From the NCBI GenBank assembly GCA_002261195.1, contig MVBO01000082.1, forward strand, positions 1-63,750: a DNA stretch of 63,750 bases, given 5' to 3'. Within the stretch, counting starts at the first letter, position 1. Each line of letters starts with the position of its first letter. The translations under genes and the position numbers were made by a program. This document shows positions 26,701 to 38,343 of the stretch, in pieces. This stretch comes from Bifiguratus adelaidae. Its lineage: Eukaryota; Mucoromycota; Endogonomycetes; Endogonales. The notes under the pieces were generated by a model. That model worked only from the letters and a program-made list of their open reading frames with translations. It made no database searches and had not been told where the DNA came from.

Positions 26701-26874
26701 ATGATGAGGCTGAGAGCCGTGCCGACTCTGAGTGGGAGGAGGTGTTAGAGGCCTTTCGTCAGCTTCCAACAGACCGGTTGAAGCAATCTCGTGTCGTGCA
26801 GGGACCAAGGATGGGTTTCTAGGCTCGTCTTCCATCGCAGCGGACATCAGCTGCGCGTAGTTCATGACCGACAT
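23786..26874 (-). CDS. Large PHD-finger nuclear protein
   Basis: Three exons give about 975 aa. The first encodes MSVMNYAQLMSAAMEDEPRN and a Pro/Thr-rich tail. The second is a long low-complexity Ser/Arg/Glu region with basic clusters (RERERRRNRHKKG). The third carries two cysteine-rich units: CENCIALRGKKGRSRDLCSHC and a C4HC3 PHD finger (CVCNETSEDVDMVQCDIC, WLHIPC, CIFC). PHD fingers read histone H3 tails; a chromatin-reader role is inferred. Intron 1 (26425-26566, 142 nt) is much longer than its neighbours and contains the TTAGGGG tract described separately. The C-terminal tail is acidic. Confidence 0.8.
26456..26496. repeat. Interstitial telomere-like repeat, (TAACCCC)5 plus TAACCC
   Basis: Five perfect 7-bp units and one 6-bp partial unit form 41 uninterrupted bases. 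In the sense of the PHD gene it reads GGGTTA then five GGGGTTA. It sits inside intron 1 of that gene and not at a gene boundary. The unit has four G, whereas single telobox-like sites elsewhere in the window read TTAGGG. Confidence 0.95.
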
Positions 26875-27361
26875 GCGGCAGTGAATGTACCCGTATCTGC
26901 TTGTGAGTTCAAAGTTTAGACACTCCCGAACCGTACATGTAATAATGCCGGGGTCAATAAACAGACTTTCGCAATGTCGAAGAAAGCAGTTCAGTAGTTG
27001 AGCCCAAACAACGAGAAAAAGGGGCGGCCAGATGCCCGCTGGAAAAATTTCATTTATGTCATTAAAGCCTGCGCGGGTTGTTGTGGCATGGTGGCATGGG
27101 GCTCATGACAAGTGCAGGTGATAAGGAGGGTTTACTTGGTGTCTCGTGATCTGTATGAACCTTGTGAATGCTGCATCACTGCGTCCATAATACCCTACGA
27201 AAGCTGTTGTGAATCCTGAAGTGAGAGTACATCCAATTAATTACTTCATTAATTAATTACTTCATGGGTTTCTAAATCATTAGCCCAAATAGATCCAGGT
27301 ATGCGATTTAAGTAGTTTATCGCTGCGCTTGTCTTCTTGCTTCTCGTTCCTGACGTTCCCT
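26875..27361. other. Intergenic stretch
   Basis: No gene is seen between the PHD gene start and the MFS transporter stop. The only visible structure is a 16-bp tandem duplication at 27235-27266. The first part probably holds the PHD gene promoter. Confidence 0.5.
27235..27266. repeat. 16-bp tandem duplication
   Basis: AATTAATTACTTCATT is followed immediately by the same sequence with one final T-to-G change. It lies in the intergenic region downstream of the MFS gene and looks like a simple replication-slippage duplication. Confidence 0.85.
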
Positions 27362-29087
27362 TCAGAACCTCAAACCAAGCTTGTACTCCAGGAATGGAAG
27401 GACTGTGGCAACGACGATGATGATGCCAAAAACGGTGAAGGCCCAGCCAACCCCAATGCCGTCGATAGCAGGCTGCACAACCACTGTCGCAACGGCACCC
27501 AAAGTGCATCGAGCAAGATTATTGGTTGCAGACACAGAGGCGGAGCTACCCGGGAAAAGGTCAACCAAGAGGGTAGAGATGGCGTTGAAAATAGCTGTCG
27601 TGCAGTAACCCACTGTGACTAGCTCTTTAGCGCACATTCAAGTGTAGGTGGCCCAATACTTACTAATCGCTTGAAGCACGAGTGGGACGGCCAAATGAAC
27701 ACGCATCTCAAGCATCCAGCCGTAAAGAATCACACAGATGTACAAAATGATCATGCAGATCCATGTAGAGCGCATGCGGGCCGCCTCAATTGGGAAGCTT
27801 GGGTCTAGCTTGCCTCTATCCTTGACTTCTGGAGCATTGGCCTCTAGAGGACGAAGAATAACTCGGTAATCTCTGTCCATGATCTTTCCGGTGGCAAAGG
27901 TGCCAACCATACATCCGACACCACTGGCGATAAAAGTGAGTCCTATCTCCAGATCGTTGAGGCCATAGATGGTGGCGAATAGAAGTGAGACGGAGGATTG
28001 CATGGCGTAGAAGACTGCGTAAACGAGAGCTAGGTAAAAGACGACGAGAGCGACATCCTTCTCGAAGAGGAGGAGCAAGGATTTGAGAGGATTCGGGTAT
28101 GAGCGAGAGCGATTTTTGGGGCCTGTAGATGTCGTGGCTGTGGAATGAGCCAAAGCCCATTTCTCCGGCTGATGGTGTTTCTTGTAGAATTGCGAAAGGG
28201 TGGGGTTGGCGTATCCGGAACCATTTCCAATAAGGCTGCGCAGCGTCTCCGGCAGAAATAGCACCATCGGGATCAAGACCACAAAGGACGCAATGGCTAG
28301 TAGCCAGAAGATTGACCTGACATAGGGGATAACGATGAGTATTTAAGGTTACAAGCCTCCGCATGGCTTACCTCCAACCAAGAGTCTGTGCAAGAGCACC
28401 ACCAATGACTGGACCCAAAATCGGTCCAAACGTAGGCCCGAGACCAAAGAGTCCCATGTATCCACCTCTGCATAATTCAGAGAAGATATAAGTGACCGGA
28501 AGACATCTACTTATTTGCACCGACACTCACCTTTCATTTCTGGTCGCGATATCTCCGATGGTACCCGATCCAATAGCAATGACAGAACTTCCACCAAAAG
28601 CCTGCACCATCCGCAGAATAAGTAGACCCCCATAATTGGGAACGAGGGCCAACCCAACACACGCGCCAATGTATATGACGAAGCAGCAGATATATATTGG
28701 TCGGCGGCCCCAAACATCTGCAAGACTTCCCCACATGGATGGTGAAACGGCTTGGAAGATGAGGTAGCTGAATATTGTCAAATTCACCATTTCTGCAGTG
28801 ACCCCAAGATCAGCTTGGACCGCGTTTAGAGCGGGGAAGTAGATGTTGGCGGAGAGGGGAGAAAACACGCCTGCTAATGATACAAGGCACACGATCATAC
28901 GTTTTTGTGTAGGAGTGAATATTGAGTAAGCTTCTTGAACCAATTCAATTGGTTCTGTTGGAATGGACTCTGTGGGCCTCGCAGATCCTTGATTTTGTGT
29001 AGCCTCGTTTGACATTGTGTCTGGCGTTGACTTCTCAATTACGGTATTATCGCTGTATTGGATGGCTTCGACTGATTTGCTGGACAT
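27362..29087 (-). CDS. MFS multidrug/quinidine-resistance (DHA1) transporter
   Basis: A polar N-terminal tail is followed by twelve predicted membrane helices. DHA1 signatures are [34 protein letters not shown] (loop 2-3), [20 protein letters not shown] and [20 protein letters not shown] (motif C). A long cytosolic loop ([18 protein letters not shown]) separates the halves, as in Qdr/Flr1 proton antiporters that export drugs and polyamines. Four exons are joined by short introns. The position next to the accessory patch at 29-32 kb fits an efflux role. The substrate cannot be told. Confidence 0.92.
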
Positions 29088-29939
29088 CTTTAGTAGTGCC
29101 TCTGCGTTTTAAAAGATCTCGCGTCTGTAGAACAGATACTTGAGAGAGTGTGATACCTATTTTGCGAAGAAGTAAGGCAGTAAGGTATATATTTTTAAAG
29201 CAATGCGTAAATCTTCCACATTTGGTAGGGTCCCGTCCGATAAGGATAATTCAAGCGGGAGTCAGGTGACCAAACGATGGCGCAGCAGGTGGAAGAATAA
29301 GCGAAATGAATGAAAGTGGATGAGCTTCTCGGATGGTCATTGGTGGACGTAAGACTGAAATGAATTAAAAGTGCCAAATATGGAACTAACAACCGACATA
29401 CAAACACTCGAAGGTATCATACCACACTTAGTAGCCTTCAATGGCCAAGTCCGCAATGTGTTACTTCACCAACTTCCTTGCTAGTCTAGGGACCAGTTAA
29501 ATCCGCGATTGATGCAAGTTCGCGTTTGAAGGCATTTATCCGCCAGGCAACCGTATCTACGCGCAAATTCCTTCAGGGATTTTGTCGGTAATTCTCATCC
29601 CGCGCACAGCGTAATGTGCTTGCGCTGTTTGAGGATTATTGACGTTGACTAGAGCACGCGTCTTGAGTCATCTTTGGTGAAATTGGCGACTTGCCAAATT
29701 TGGGTTGTCGCTTTGGCCTTGATGTCGTCGGGCCAGGTGGTTCTTCCTGACATAACTCGGCAAGCGATGCGCGTACAGTGGTAATCTCGAAGTGATACCA
29801 TATATTGTTGGTTTCGTGATGATATGCCGCTAATGAAGATGACAAAACAAGAGTGCAAGTACGGGGGAATGACGAGCAACAACTCACCCTTGTAGCAATT
29901 CAGGTCCTGAAGAGAGAGCGGATATCTACCTTGATTCTT
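29088..29939. other. Gene-poor stretch with an unassigned minus-strand ORF
   Basis: This is the MFS gene upstream region (a TATATATTTT-like box near 29187) and beyond. On the minus strand around 29560-29880 one frame reads SGRTTWPDDIKAKATTQIW and later NPQTAQAHYAVRGMRITDKI, which looks protein-like, but it stops early and shows no start. It may be a decayed gene; I cannot assign a family. Confidence 0.35.
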
Positions 29940-31199
29940 ACTTCAACATCGTGACCGACAATTCCAAGCATACCTACAAGTTTGAAACTTGGCAGATTCA
30001 CGCCATTGACCCGGCAAACAAAGCGCCCTGTGTTCCAATTGACGATACCGCAGCTTATCATTGCAATAGTGCACAACATGGTCCTGATTGATTTCTTTCC
30101 GTGCCACGGGGAATGTTTACAGCCGGTGCGTGCTCAATGTAAAATCCTGTTGGTCAAATCACCTAACTTCTGTGCAAGCAACTCAAACCCAACAAATGCT
30201 GTCTTCGAGAAGCGAATGGCGGCTCTCGAAGGTGGTGCATCCGCCATTGCCACGTGGTCCGGTCAGTCAGCCTTATTTCTAACAATGGCCACAATAGTAA
30301 AAGGGGGTGACAACATTTTGTGTCGACCAGATGTCTCTGGGGGCTACATTTAGCCAATTCGGGGCAGTATTGCGACAGTTCGGCATCGAGACTCGTTTTG
30401 CGGAAGTCGATGATCCGACTACATTTGCTGGTCTCATTGATGAGAATACAAAAGCCATCTATATCGATATAGATGGCTAACAATGCCTTTGATAAGAGAG
30501 CCGTTGCCGACGTTACTGATGCCGCGGGGTGTGCCCATGATCGTGGACAATACACCTGGCGCTGGTGAATACTTGATTCGACCCATTGGACATGGCGCCG
30601 ATATTGTCGTGCATTCGGCGACGAAATGGATCGGGGGTCATGGCCATACAATGGGGGGGAGGGTGTCATCATTAACGCCGGATTGTTTGATTGGAGTAAT
30701 GGACGTTTCCCAGAATTCACTGAAGTTCGGGAAGCGATATTTTGGTGCCGAGTGCAGCAAGACGTTTGGCAAGGGAGCATTTGGTGTAAAAGGTCTTTTG
30801 GAAGGGGTGATGGAGATGGGTGCTTGTCAGAAACCCCTTGGCTCTTTCCTGTTGCTACAGGGTCTAGGGACACAATCTCTTTTAGATTCCAACATCAAGT
30901 CGATAATGCGCTCGCACTTGTTCGATTTCTGCAGAGCCGCCCAGAGGTGGACTGGGTCGATTACCCTGGGCTGAAGGACCATCCACCTCATCGGACGGCA
31001 AAAAATTATTTGCGCCGTGGTGTTTGGAGGCCAATTTGAGTTTTAGTGTCAAGGAAGGTGTTGCCGGGAGCTCAGTAGCTGTCGCCATATATGCCCACAT
31101 GGAGGCATCGAGAAAGTTTACGAACGTCTAAAACGTCTTGTTCCAGGCCATATTGCCGACCTTCTATTCAACTTCGAAAATGCATTGCACAAGCTCTAA
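29940..31199 (+). pseudogene. Degenerate O-acetylhomoserine/O-acetylserine sulfhydrylase (Met17-type)
   Basis: Segments of this PLP-dependent Cys/Met-metabolism enzyme appear in the right order but in shifting frames: YKFETWQIHA; after an intron-like gap NPTNAVFEKRMAALEGGASA; FSQFGAVLRQFGIETRF; PMIVDNTPGAGEYLIRPIGH; GADIVVHSATKWIGGHG with the PLP-lysine region; FDWSNGRFPEFTEV; KPLGSFLLLQGLGTQSL; VDNALALVRFLQSRPEVDWV; and DLLFNFENAL. At least five frame changes and several stops separate them. The block that normally holds SLKLASHLANVGD is missing before the end. Fully broken and surely not functional. Boundaries are approximate. The intact gene would make homocysteine from O-acetylhomoserine and sulfide. 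Confidence 0.88.
30453..30478. repeat. Perfect 26-bp palindrome
   Basis: The arm AGCCATCTATATC is followed at once by its exact reverse complement, with no spacer. It lies inside the sulfhydrylase pseudogene just where the expected ETIGNP motif should follow KAIYI; the reading frame runs into a stop right after it. Confidence 0.97.
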
Positions 31200-31970
31200 G
31201 AAACAATACATTCATGACAACATGAGATACAACGCGATATTGGCTTTTCGTCAGTTCCTACTAGTCTCAACTCGTGTCATAGTGCCTGATAAATGGTTTC
31301 ATGGGCCATGCAAGGCTCGCGTGAAATTGTCGCCGAGTTCATGAACGATACCCGCATTATTTACGTCGGACTTGTGGCCAAAATAGTACTTGTACGGCAA
31401 TGATGAATATCATTGACCCGTGGTCTACTTGCGTACCACGGTATGACGCGCTTGAACGCAGGACTTCGGAGAGGCCCAATGTATGGTCCTACAAAGCCGG
31501 ATATGACAAATAGATCCCGAATGTGCCGAGTCAGTCCGCATGTAAAATGGACACAAAACACGCGTGAGCTTAAAATTCCGTTGGAGCTGCCGGACTGCTT
31601 ACCAATACCGTGATCTTTTCTTGCTTGAGAACGTTCGCATCCATGACGGTCGCTACACGCTGTTGTGTCGCCCTACGGCTCCTCGTAGATGCACATTTTG
31701 ACATGACGACTGCCTGCCTACTCCCTGAACCCCTAACTCTCGTGTCACAGGCCTTTCTATCGTAAAAATACGCGGCCAAAAATAAGATGATTCGAAACAA
31801 GAGAATTGCCAATCTGGGAAGTGGCGGAGCCCACGTGGCCCCCCTTTGTCTGCAGCAGTATAAGTTGATGCCACATTTTTTAATGCAAACCCCCTTACTC
31901 CTGCTGTCGCCGGCAGGCAGCATAAATCTTGTCTAATATCGTTGTCCTTTTGCAACCCGTTGATCTCATA
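31200..31970. other. Gene-free stretch
   Basis: Only short chance ORFs are present on both strands, without domains or start contexts. The last ~100 bp is the likely promoter of the Ser/Pro-rich membrane protein. Confidence 0.5.
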
Positions 31971-32894
31971 ATGGCTCGTGCTATTGCTGTATCTCCGGCA
32001 GAGACACGTGCACAGAGCGCTGCCGTCATTCAGCCATCAAAAACGCCATCTCCTTCGACGCTCACGCTCAAGCTCGAGATCGAGAAAAATGCTTCTTCTG
32101 TCTCGTTGACTCTGTCACAGGCGAAAGGTACCGTTATCCCTCCCCACTATCAACATTTGAAAGTTCGACAGGACGCCGGTAACAGCACTACTCCTACCAA
32201 TCCTTCTACTCCTTCATCACAGCCTGGCGGATCCTCTAGTCCTCCCCCACCTCCACCTCCACCTTCAACTTCGTCCTCGACATCATCATCATCTTCTTCA
32301 CAATCTTCCAATACCCCTTCCAGCACCACATCGAATAGCCACTCAACTGCTCCTGTATCTTCCTCCAAGGCTTCGACATCCTTTTCTATGAAGACCATCG
32401 CCATCACTTCCAATGGATCGACATTCCTCACAACAAGTGTTACCCCCGTTTCTACAACCACAGTGGGCGGCACCTCCTCTACTAATACCAATCTAGCGGT
32501 CATTATTGGACCGGTTGTCGGGGGCGCCGTCTTTCTGATCATCATTGGAACTTGGGCCTTGTTCTACCGCCGCCGAAAGCAACGTGCACGATGGGACAAG
32601 AACACAGCGCTATTTAAAGACGAACATGACCACAATGTATTCCCCGAACTTCACGCAGTCTCTCCTATCCCTGATCGTTACGAAACAAGACCACGTAGCC
32701 GGTTAACCGCCGTTCCAGTCCCTATCACACAAGAACGGCGCGATCCTCCTGTCAAAAATCCATATTATGAACAAGATCCAAAGTGGTCTTATGCTCTACC
32801 AGAACCCTATAATTACCATGAACCCTATGCCAGTTCCAATCAAACCTTTCAAAAGCTCAATGAACAAGAGCGTAAACCCGATAGTCGAGAATAA
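31971..32894 (+). CDS. Single-pass membrane protein with Ser/Thr/Pro-rich ectodomain
   Basis: An uninterrupted 307-aa frame from ATG 31971. Residues about 65-165 are Ser/Thr/Pro-rich with a run of eight prolines and long serine stretches, a likely O-mannosylated stalk. One membrane helix follows (LAVIIGPVVGGAVFLIIIG), then the basic stop-transfer YRRRKQRARWDK and a polar Tyr/Pro-rich tail. This layout recalls Wsc/Mid2-like stress sensors and other fungal Skg6/Axl2-type receptors, but there is no WSC cysteine domain. The N-terminus MARAIAVSPAETRA is not a convincing signal peptide, so an upstream exon may be missing or the helix acts as signal anchor. Confidence 0.75.
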   Translation: MARAIAVSPAETRAQSAAVIQPSKTPSPSTLTLKLEIEKNASSVSLTLSQAKGTVIPPHYQHLKVRQDAGNSTTPTNPSTPSSQPGGSSSPPPPPPPPSTSSSTSSSSSSQSSNTPSSTTSNSHSTAPVSSSKASTSFSMKTIAITSNGSTFLTTSVTPVSTTTVGGTSSTNTNLAVIIGPVVGGAVFLIIIGTWALFYRRRKQRARWDKNTALFKDEHDHNVFPELHAVSPIPDRYETRPRSRLTAVPVPITQERRDPPVKNPYYEQDPKWSYALPEPYNYHEPYASSNQTFQKLNEQERKPDSRE

Positions 32895-33078
32895 ACATGG
32901 TTTATCAGAACACCTTCTTTCTGTCACCACCATCTTTCGAGCCAAAGAATTTCCACGTGAATAAATTTCTCACGTTTAAGTCATCTTACTTACTCTATTG
33001 ACTCGGTGTTTTTCTACCGGCCCGTCTCATCTCTCTCTTCTTCCGCTTCTATCTGCTCATCACGCTACGAGAGCAAGT

Positions 33079-34287
<1,209 letters not shown>

Positions 34288-34472
34288 TAGATTATAAAGC
34301 ACTTGTAGATGAATTGTTAAGGATATACATTTGACTCTGTACTTGACATCCAAAGGCGTCGCAAGTCGTCAAGTGCGCCTAAAAGGCAGTATGCATGCTT
34401 TCCTTTGCTTTAAAGCGCCTAACTGCAAAAAGTGCGAATTTACAAATCCTCGTGTTCAACACAGATTGAGAA

Positions 34473-35066
34473 ATGTCTTCTACAACGGCCGGCAAGTCTA
34501 GTGCTAAAAGTGCAGGGTCAGACAAGTTGTCTGAGGCAGAGATAACCGCTCAGGTATGTTGAAATGTTCTTGATGGTGGTGCCTGCGCTTGTACCTTGTC
34601 GAGATCAGGATAGCCGATTCTGCATCTGCTTGGTACTTACAAATGACTTGTTTGCACTTTAGTACAACGCTTACAAATCAGACCTACAAAATCTAGCTCA
34701 AAAGCTCGGCGAACTCGAGTCAGAGGTAGAGGAACACAAGTAAGTTCTTGTTGCCAGTTTGCCAGAAATACTCAAACCTGGTCCAGACTCGTCATTGATA
34801 CGATAAAACCTCTCAACCCCGACCGAAAGTGCTTTCGTATGGTTGGCGGTGTACTGGTGGAACGCACTGTAGTAGACGTTCTTCCCGCGCTTCAAACCAA
34901 TTATGATGGGGTATGCGTGGATGGCGGCGATCATCTTATGCTGATGGCTTTGGCTTCTTAGATCCAGACAGTGATCAACTCATTGTTGAACACGTATAAG
35001 AAGAAGGAGGAGGACTTTGTGGCGTTTCAGAATAAGTACAAGATACAGGTGGTTGGAAGGCAATAA
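34473..35066 (+). CDS. GIM4: Prefoldin subunit 2
   Basis: Four short exons give about 130 aa: MSSTTAGKSSAKSAG, then the first coiled-coil helix (YNAYKSDLQNLAQKLGELES), the beta hairpin (RKCFRMVGGVLVERTVVDVL) and the second helix (INSLLNTYKKKEEDFVAF), ending YKIQVVGRQ. This is the beta-type prefoldin pattern of PFD2/Gim4, which hands nascent actin and tubulin to the CCT chaperonin. Introns are 60-120 nt. Start and stop are clear. Confidence 0.92.
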
Positions 35067-35154
35067 TGCGGCGAGTTTGCAAACAACTGTATAGTAGAGC
35101 ATGGCACGGGATGACTGTCGATAAATACGCGTTATTCCCTAACATAGTCTAACA

Positions 35155-36069
35155 TCATGACTTGGGATCCATAGTTGCTAATATCTGGTCCCAGCAACGT
35201 GGAAAGGAGGCGTAGACGTCTTCGCCCAACTTTAAATCGGTGATGAAAAGACTCTTGTTCCCTGCTTGCTTCAATCGTTCAATGTAACCGGTTACACCTT
35301 CCGCGGGAACAGAATGAAGCATCATGCTTGTCTTCGAAGAGTTCGTGGGGAGCTGGATGGTACTGTAGTTGATGGCATGTCAGTCAAATTGCAGCGTCTC
35401 ATGTTGACAACTCACTCGTATACTTCGCCTATGGCGCCTTCGTACCACACGACTTGATCAGCCATGCTATAATAGTCTTGATGGCAAGGACACCCTGGAT
35501 TGAGCACCACCTACCTACTGTTAGTGTACAAGAAAAGGAAGACAAAGAGAACCAGAATGTCTCACCATCGATCCGATTTGCCTTGTGTTGTCTTCCGTCT
35601 CTGAGCCGAACGATGATGTACGCTCTTCCTTGTTCGCCTTCAACCAATTTAACCCTTTGGAAGCACTCTTGAAGCTGGTTCCATTTGATTTGACCCCATG
35701 ACACACGGTCCGGTAATACTCAAGCCCTGCTTCTTCGTACCGTCCCTCATCCAAAAACAACCCCTCCATTCGAAAAGCTGATCCATATCGGCCCGGCCAC
35801 CCTTTATACACCTCAATATCCGCCTTCACCTTTCCCTGATCGCGCTTCCCATACTGTGTACTCACGTATCCCAAACATTGAACATTCGGCGCACGGATGC
35901 GTTCGATGCCTCGTTGGTAATTGGCATCCAAAGTATCGCCAGGACCATTGTTGGGATTGATGATGAGAATAAACTGGAGTTGTGGGTGCGATTGAATGGC
36001 TTCCACCAGTGGTGACCATTCTTCGGCTTGATTTCCGGGATATATGTAGAGTGGATAGATGAGTTGCAT
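35155..36069 (-). CDS. Spherulation-specific family 4 (spherulin-4-like) protein
   Basis: The N-terminus reads MQLIYPLYIYPGNQAEEW, then ILIINPNNGPGDTLDANY, QCLGYVSTQYGKRD, DIEVYKGWPGRYG and GLFLDEGRYEEA. The second exon starts VVLNPGCPCHQDYYSMADQV, and the last exon has SVPAEGVTGYIERLKQAGN. These are the blocks of the spherulin-4 family, an extracellular or wall-related TIM-barrel-like family first found in Physarum; some relatives are Ega3-type galactosaminidases. Two introns; the acceptor after GTAG restores the NPG motif. No signal peptide is visible, so this version may be cytosolic or the start may be incomplete. Confidence 0.88.
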
Positions 36070-36207
36070 CAGAGGGAAGGAGAAAAGTGGAAAGTGTCGA
36101 TTGAACCGCAGAATATTCGACTTCTATCTTTGGAAAGAGACGTCACAGTAATGCTTTTGGGTGCTTTTGAGACTGCAGCATTTCTGCTTCCAAACGTTGA
36201 AACCACC

Positions 36208-36404
36208 ATGAACAGCACACCCAAAGAGCCTTTATCTTCGCGCGGCAAAGCTAACGAAGACATGTATGCAAAGGAAAAGGTAACTTCTGCTAAGTCATCC
36301 TAGACTGGTATTGACCGAGGTTATAGGAACGAGAACAGTTGGAAAAGTTGAGAGCGGAACAAGCCAAGACAGCCGAGGCACAACCCAAGTCGAACACGCG
36401 CTAA
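36208..36404 (+). CDS. Small IF1-like (ATP synthase inhibitor-type) helical protein
   Basis: A single intron gives 49 aa: MNSTPKEPLSSRGKANEDMY, then a charged helix EKEREQLEKLRAEQAKTAEA. The pattern of a free Ser/Gly start followed by (K)ANEDMYAKEKE..QLEKLR resembles the mitochondrial F1-ATPase inhibitor motif (KREKAxEDYYxRxxExExL). A mitochondrial presequence is missing, so the true role may differ or an upstream exon exists. It is divergent from the spherulin-4 gene, with 138 bp between the ATGs. Confidence 0.5.
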
Positions 36405-37026
36405 ACCATATATTAAACGGTAGCGCTGTATGTTTTCATATGTAGGTAGATGTGGCGCTCTCTCTTATGTTTTGTACATTGTGGCAATACTATGAATGAA
36501 TATCATGGCGAACTTTCGATGGTGGCACTTTACACCATCCTCACCGTTAGGCTCTTGGGTTTTAGGAGCGCCCTGAGCCACCCTCAGCCGACATGTTTCC
36601 TTCGGCCCTGGTCTCGCCTATGTCCACGAAGGTATAGACCGACATTAACCACCACTACCACCATGAGGTGTTTAAAAGAACATATATCTTGCGTTGATTT
36701 GGGCAAACTTGGCAGCGATCGAGCGCTTCACCGTCGTCATTCAGCTTCCTTGTAGAGTGCTCTTCGCAGTGGGAATGAATGTATATCATCCGTAGCCATG
36801 ATTTGCGCAGAGGGGCAATCCTGTTCTGCGCAAATTCTCGGGACACGAACTGTTCAAGCAATTTCTCACATGAAGTAAGCTTGGACCGGCAAATGTACCG
36901 ATGGCACGTGCGCAAACCGTAAGCAAATAGCGGCGACTTTCTCAATAAGGTATGATATTGCTATTAGCATATAATGTAGTCTACAAGTACATCGTCTATA
37001 CAAACAGTCTATGCCTCAATGTCATC
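36405..37026. other. Intergenic stretch
   Basis: I see only short overlapping ORFs with no domain, and no repeat or RNA signal. Confidence 0.5.
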
Positions 37027-37578
37027 TTAAGCAGATTGAGTTCCATTGTTTCGTCGCGAAAACCACTGTGTAGACTTGGGCGTGCCAGGAGCAGACACGG
37101 TGGTATAAGTAGGCAACTCTGTCTCGAAGCGATAAGGTCGGTTGGGATTCATGGGATCCGTGTATCCGATACTTCGTTTGCCCTCTTGACCAAAGAAAAG
37201 ACTGAGGGGATCGCGTGATTTCAAAGATCCCGTGCAGACTGGATCGTGACACCATAGGCCGTCGTGTTTGTGAGGTGTCGTGGAGCTATCGACAGGTCTC
37301 TCGGTGAAATGGATAACCACATTGCGACCGACATCGGGCTTTCCCAAAGGATCAATCTCTTGAGCAGGTCTAATATTGTTGGGGCTCATTGGATCAATGA
37401 ATTGGCCGGCTCGATCGGGAACATTGGATGTTCTGAATGGATCTTGTTCAAAAGTAGAGATGAGACCGACGAGCTTGTTGGTGAGTACACGCGCAAGATT
37501 GGTTGTGTTGACTGGCTCCGAAGATGCAGAGTTGACTGAGAATGTGGAAGTGTTATTAGGGGCCACGAGAGTAGACAT
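37027..37578 (-). CDS. Conserved-looking protein of unknown function, 183 aa
   Basis: This is an intron-less frame beginning MSTLVAPNNTSTFSVNSASS. It is hydrophilic and rich in Asp-Pro turns: FIDPMSPNNIRPAQEIDPLG, DPFRTSNVPDR, GYTDPMNPNRPYRFETELP. Repeated DPM(S/N)PN words suggest an internal short repeat. No signal peptide or membrane helix. A TATATAA box at 37621-37627 lies about 45 bp before the ATG, which supports it as a real gene. No family is recognised. Confidence 0.6.
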   Translation of the reverse strand: MSTLVAPNNTSTFSVNSASSEPVNTTNLARVLTNKLVGLISTFEQDPFRTSNVPDRAGQFIDPMSPNNIRPAQEIDPLGKPDVGRNVVIHFTERPVDSSTTPHKHDGLWCHDPVCTGSLKSRDPLSLFFGQEGKRSIGYTDPMNPNRPYRFETELPTYTTVSAPGTPKSTQWFSRRNNGTQSA

Positions 37579-38343
37579 GTTGATTAAATTGATTGAAAAC
37601 CATGGATTGCGCGCGCAGACTTATATACCTTGTCTCTCTAATGACCGTGTTTTGTAATATTAATTAACGATCGGAACCGAGAATGAATTTTGATTGGTGA
37701 TACCTCACTCCATTTTCGGAACTGGGAAGACGATTTTCCTCGTCGGAATAGCACGGTATGATTAAGCATCCTCGCGGATTCCTCCTAGCAGCACAGGCCT
37801 AGACGGCTTTAGCCTAGCCATTGATTATAGGCGAGGCATCATTTGTCAAGGAGAAGCTACGATTTAACACGTCAGACAAAGGCACGTTCATACTTGACAC
37901 TTACGGAAACAAGGCCGTCTTTGATGCAGAGATAATGGTAACGTCTACGTCATCCGTAATGTTTGGTGTGAGCAATACATATTTACAATGGTGGATGTGG
38001 GGTGGGTAGGATGGATGATGGACGCAGCCACCGGCAACAGCATCTGAAGAGTGTTGTTATATCTCAGGCATCTTTCGAATTGGCCGTGACCAGTAAGATC
38101 GCTTGCTTGAAAGAACGCCATGTTTTGCCTTGTTAAATCTAGGAAATTTCCCCTTTTGGTTGCACACATTGGTAGGCGAGGACGCCATGTGCGCACTGTT
38201 CCTGACATTGTGTAGTGTAAAATTAGAGATACTTGCCTTCTGTCTTTCTTGTGAGACGTCGAGCGCTGAAACCTTACGACTGCTACTTCGGTAACGTCCC
38301 TTTATAAGGGACTTTTGTTGCCATCTGGTCATAGATCGCCATC
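37579..38343. other. Intergenic stretch with TATA box at 37621-37627
   Basis: The minus-strand TATATAA belongs to the gene starting at 37578. The remainder, up to the ATG at 38344, shows no convincing gene. Confidence 0.45.

Noticed and set aside
31138-31344. 68-aa plus-strand ORF after the sulfhydrylase relic
   Set aside because: Its first part overlaps the end of the relic in another frame and it has no features of its own.
32150-32545. 131-aa minus-strand ORF rich in Glu/Asp/Val
   Set aside because: It is the antisense shadow of the Ser/Thr/Pro-rich membrane protein on the plus strand.
36655-36945. 96-aa minus-strand ORF
   Set aside because: No start context, domain or splice signal; treated as chance.
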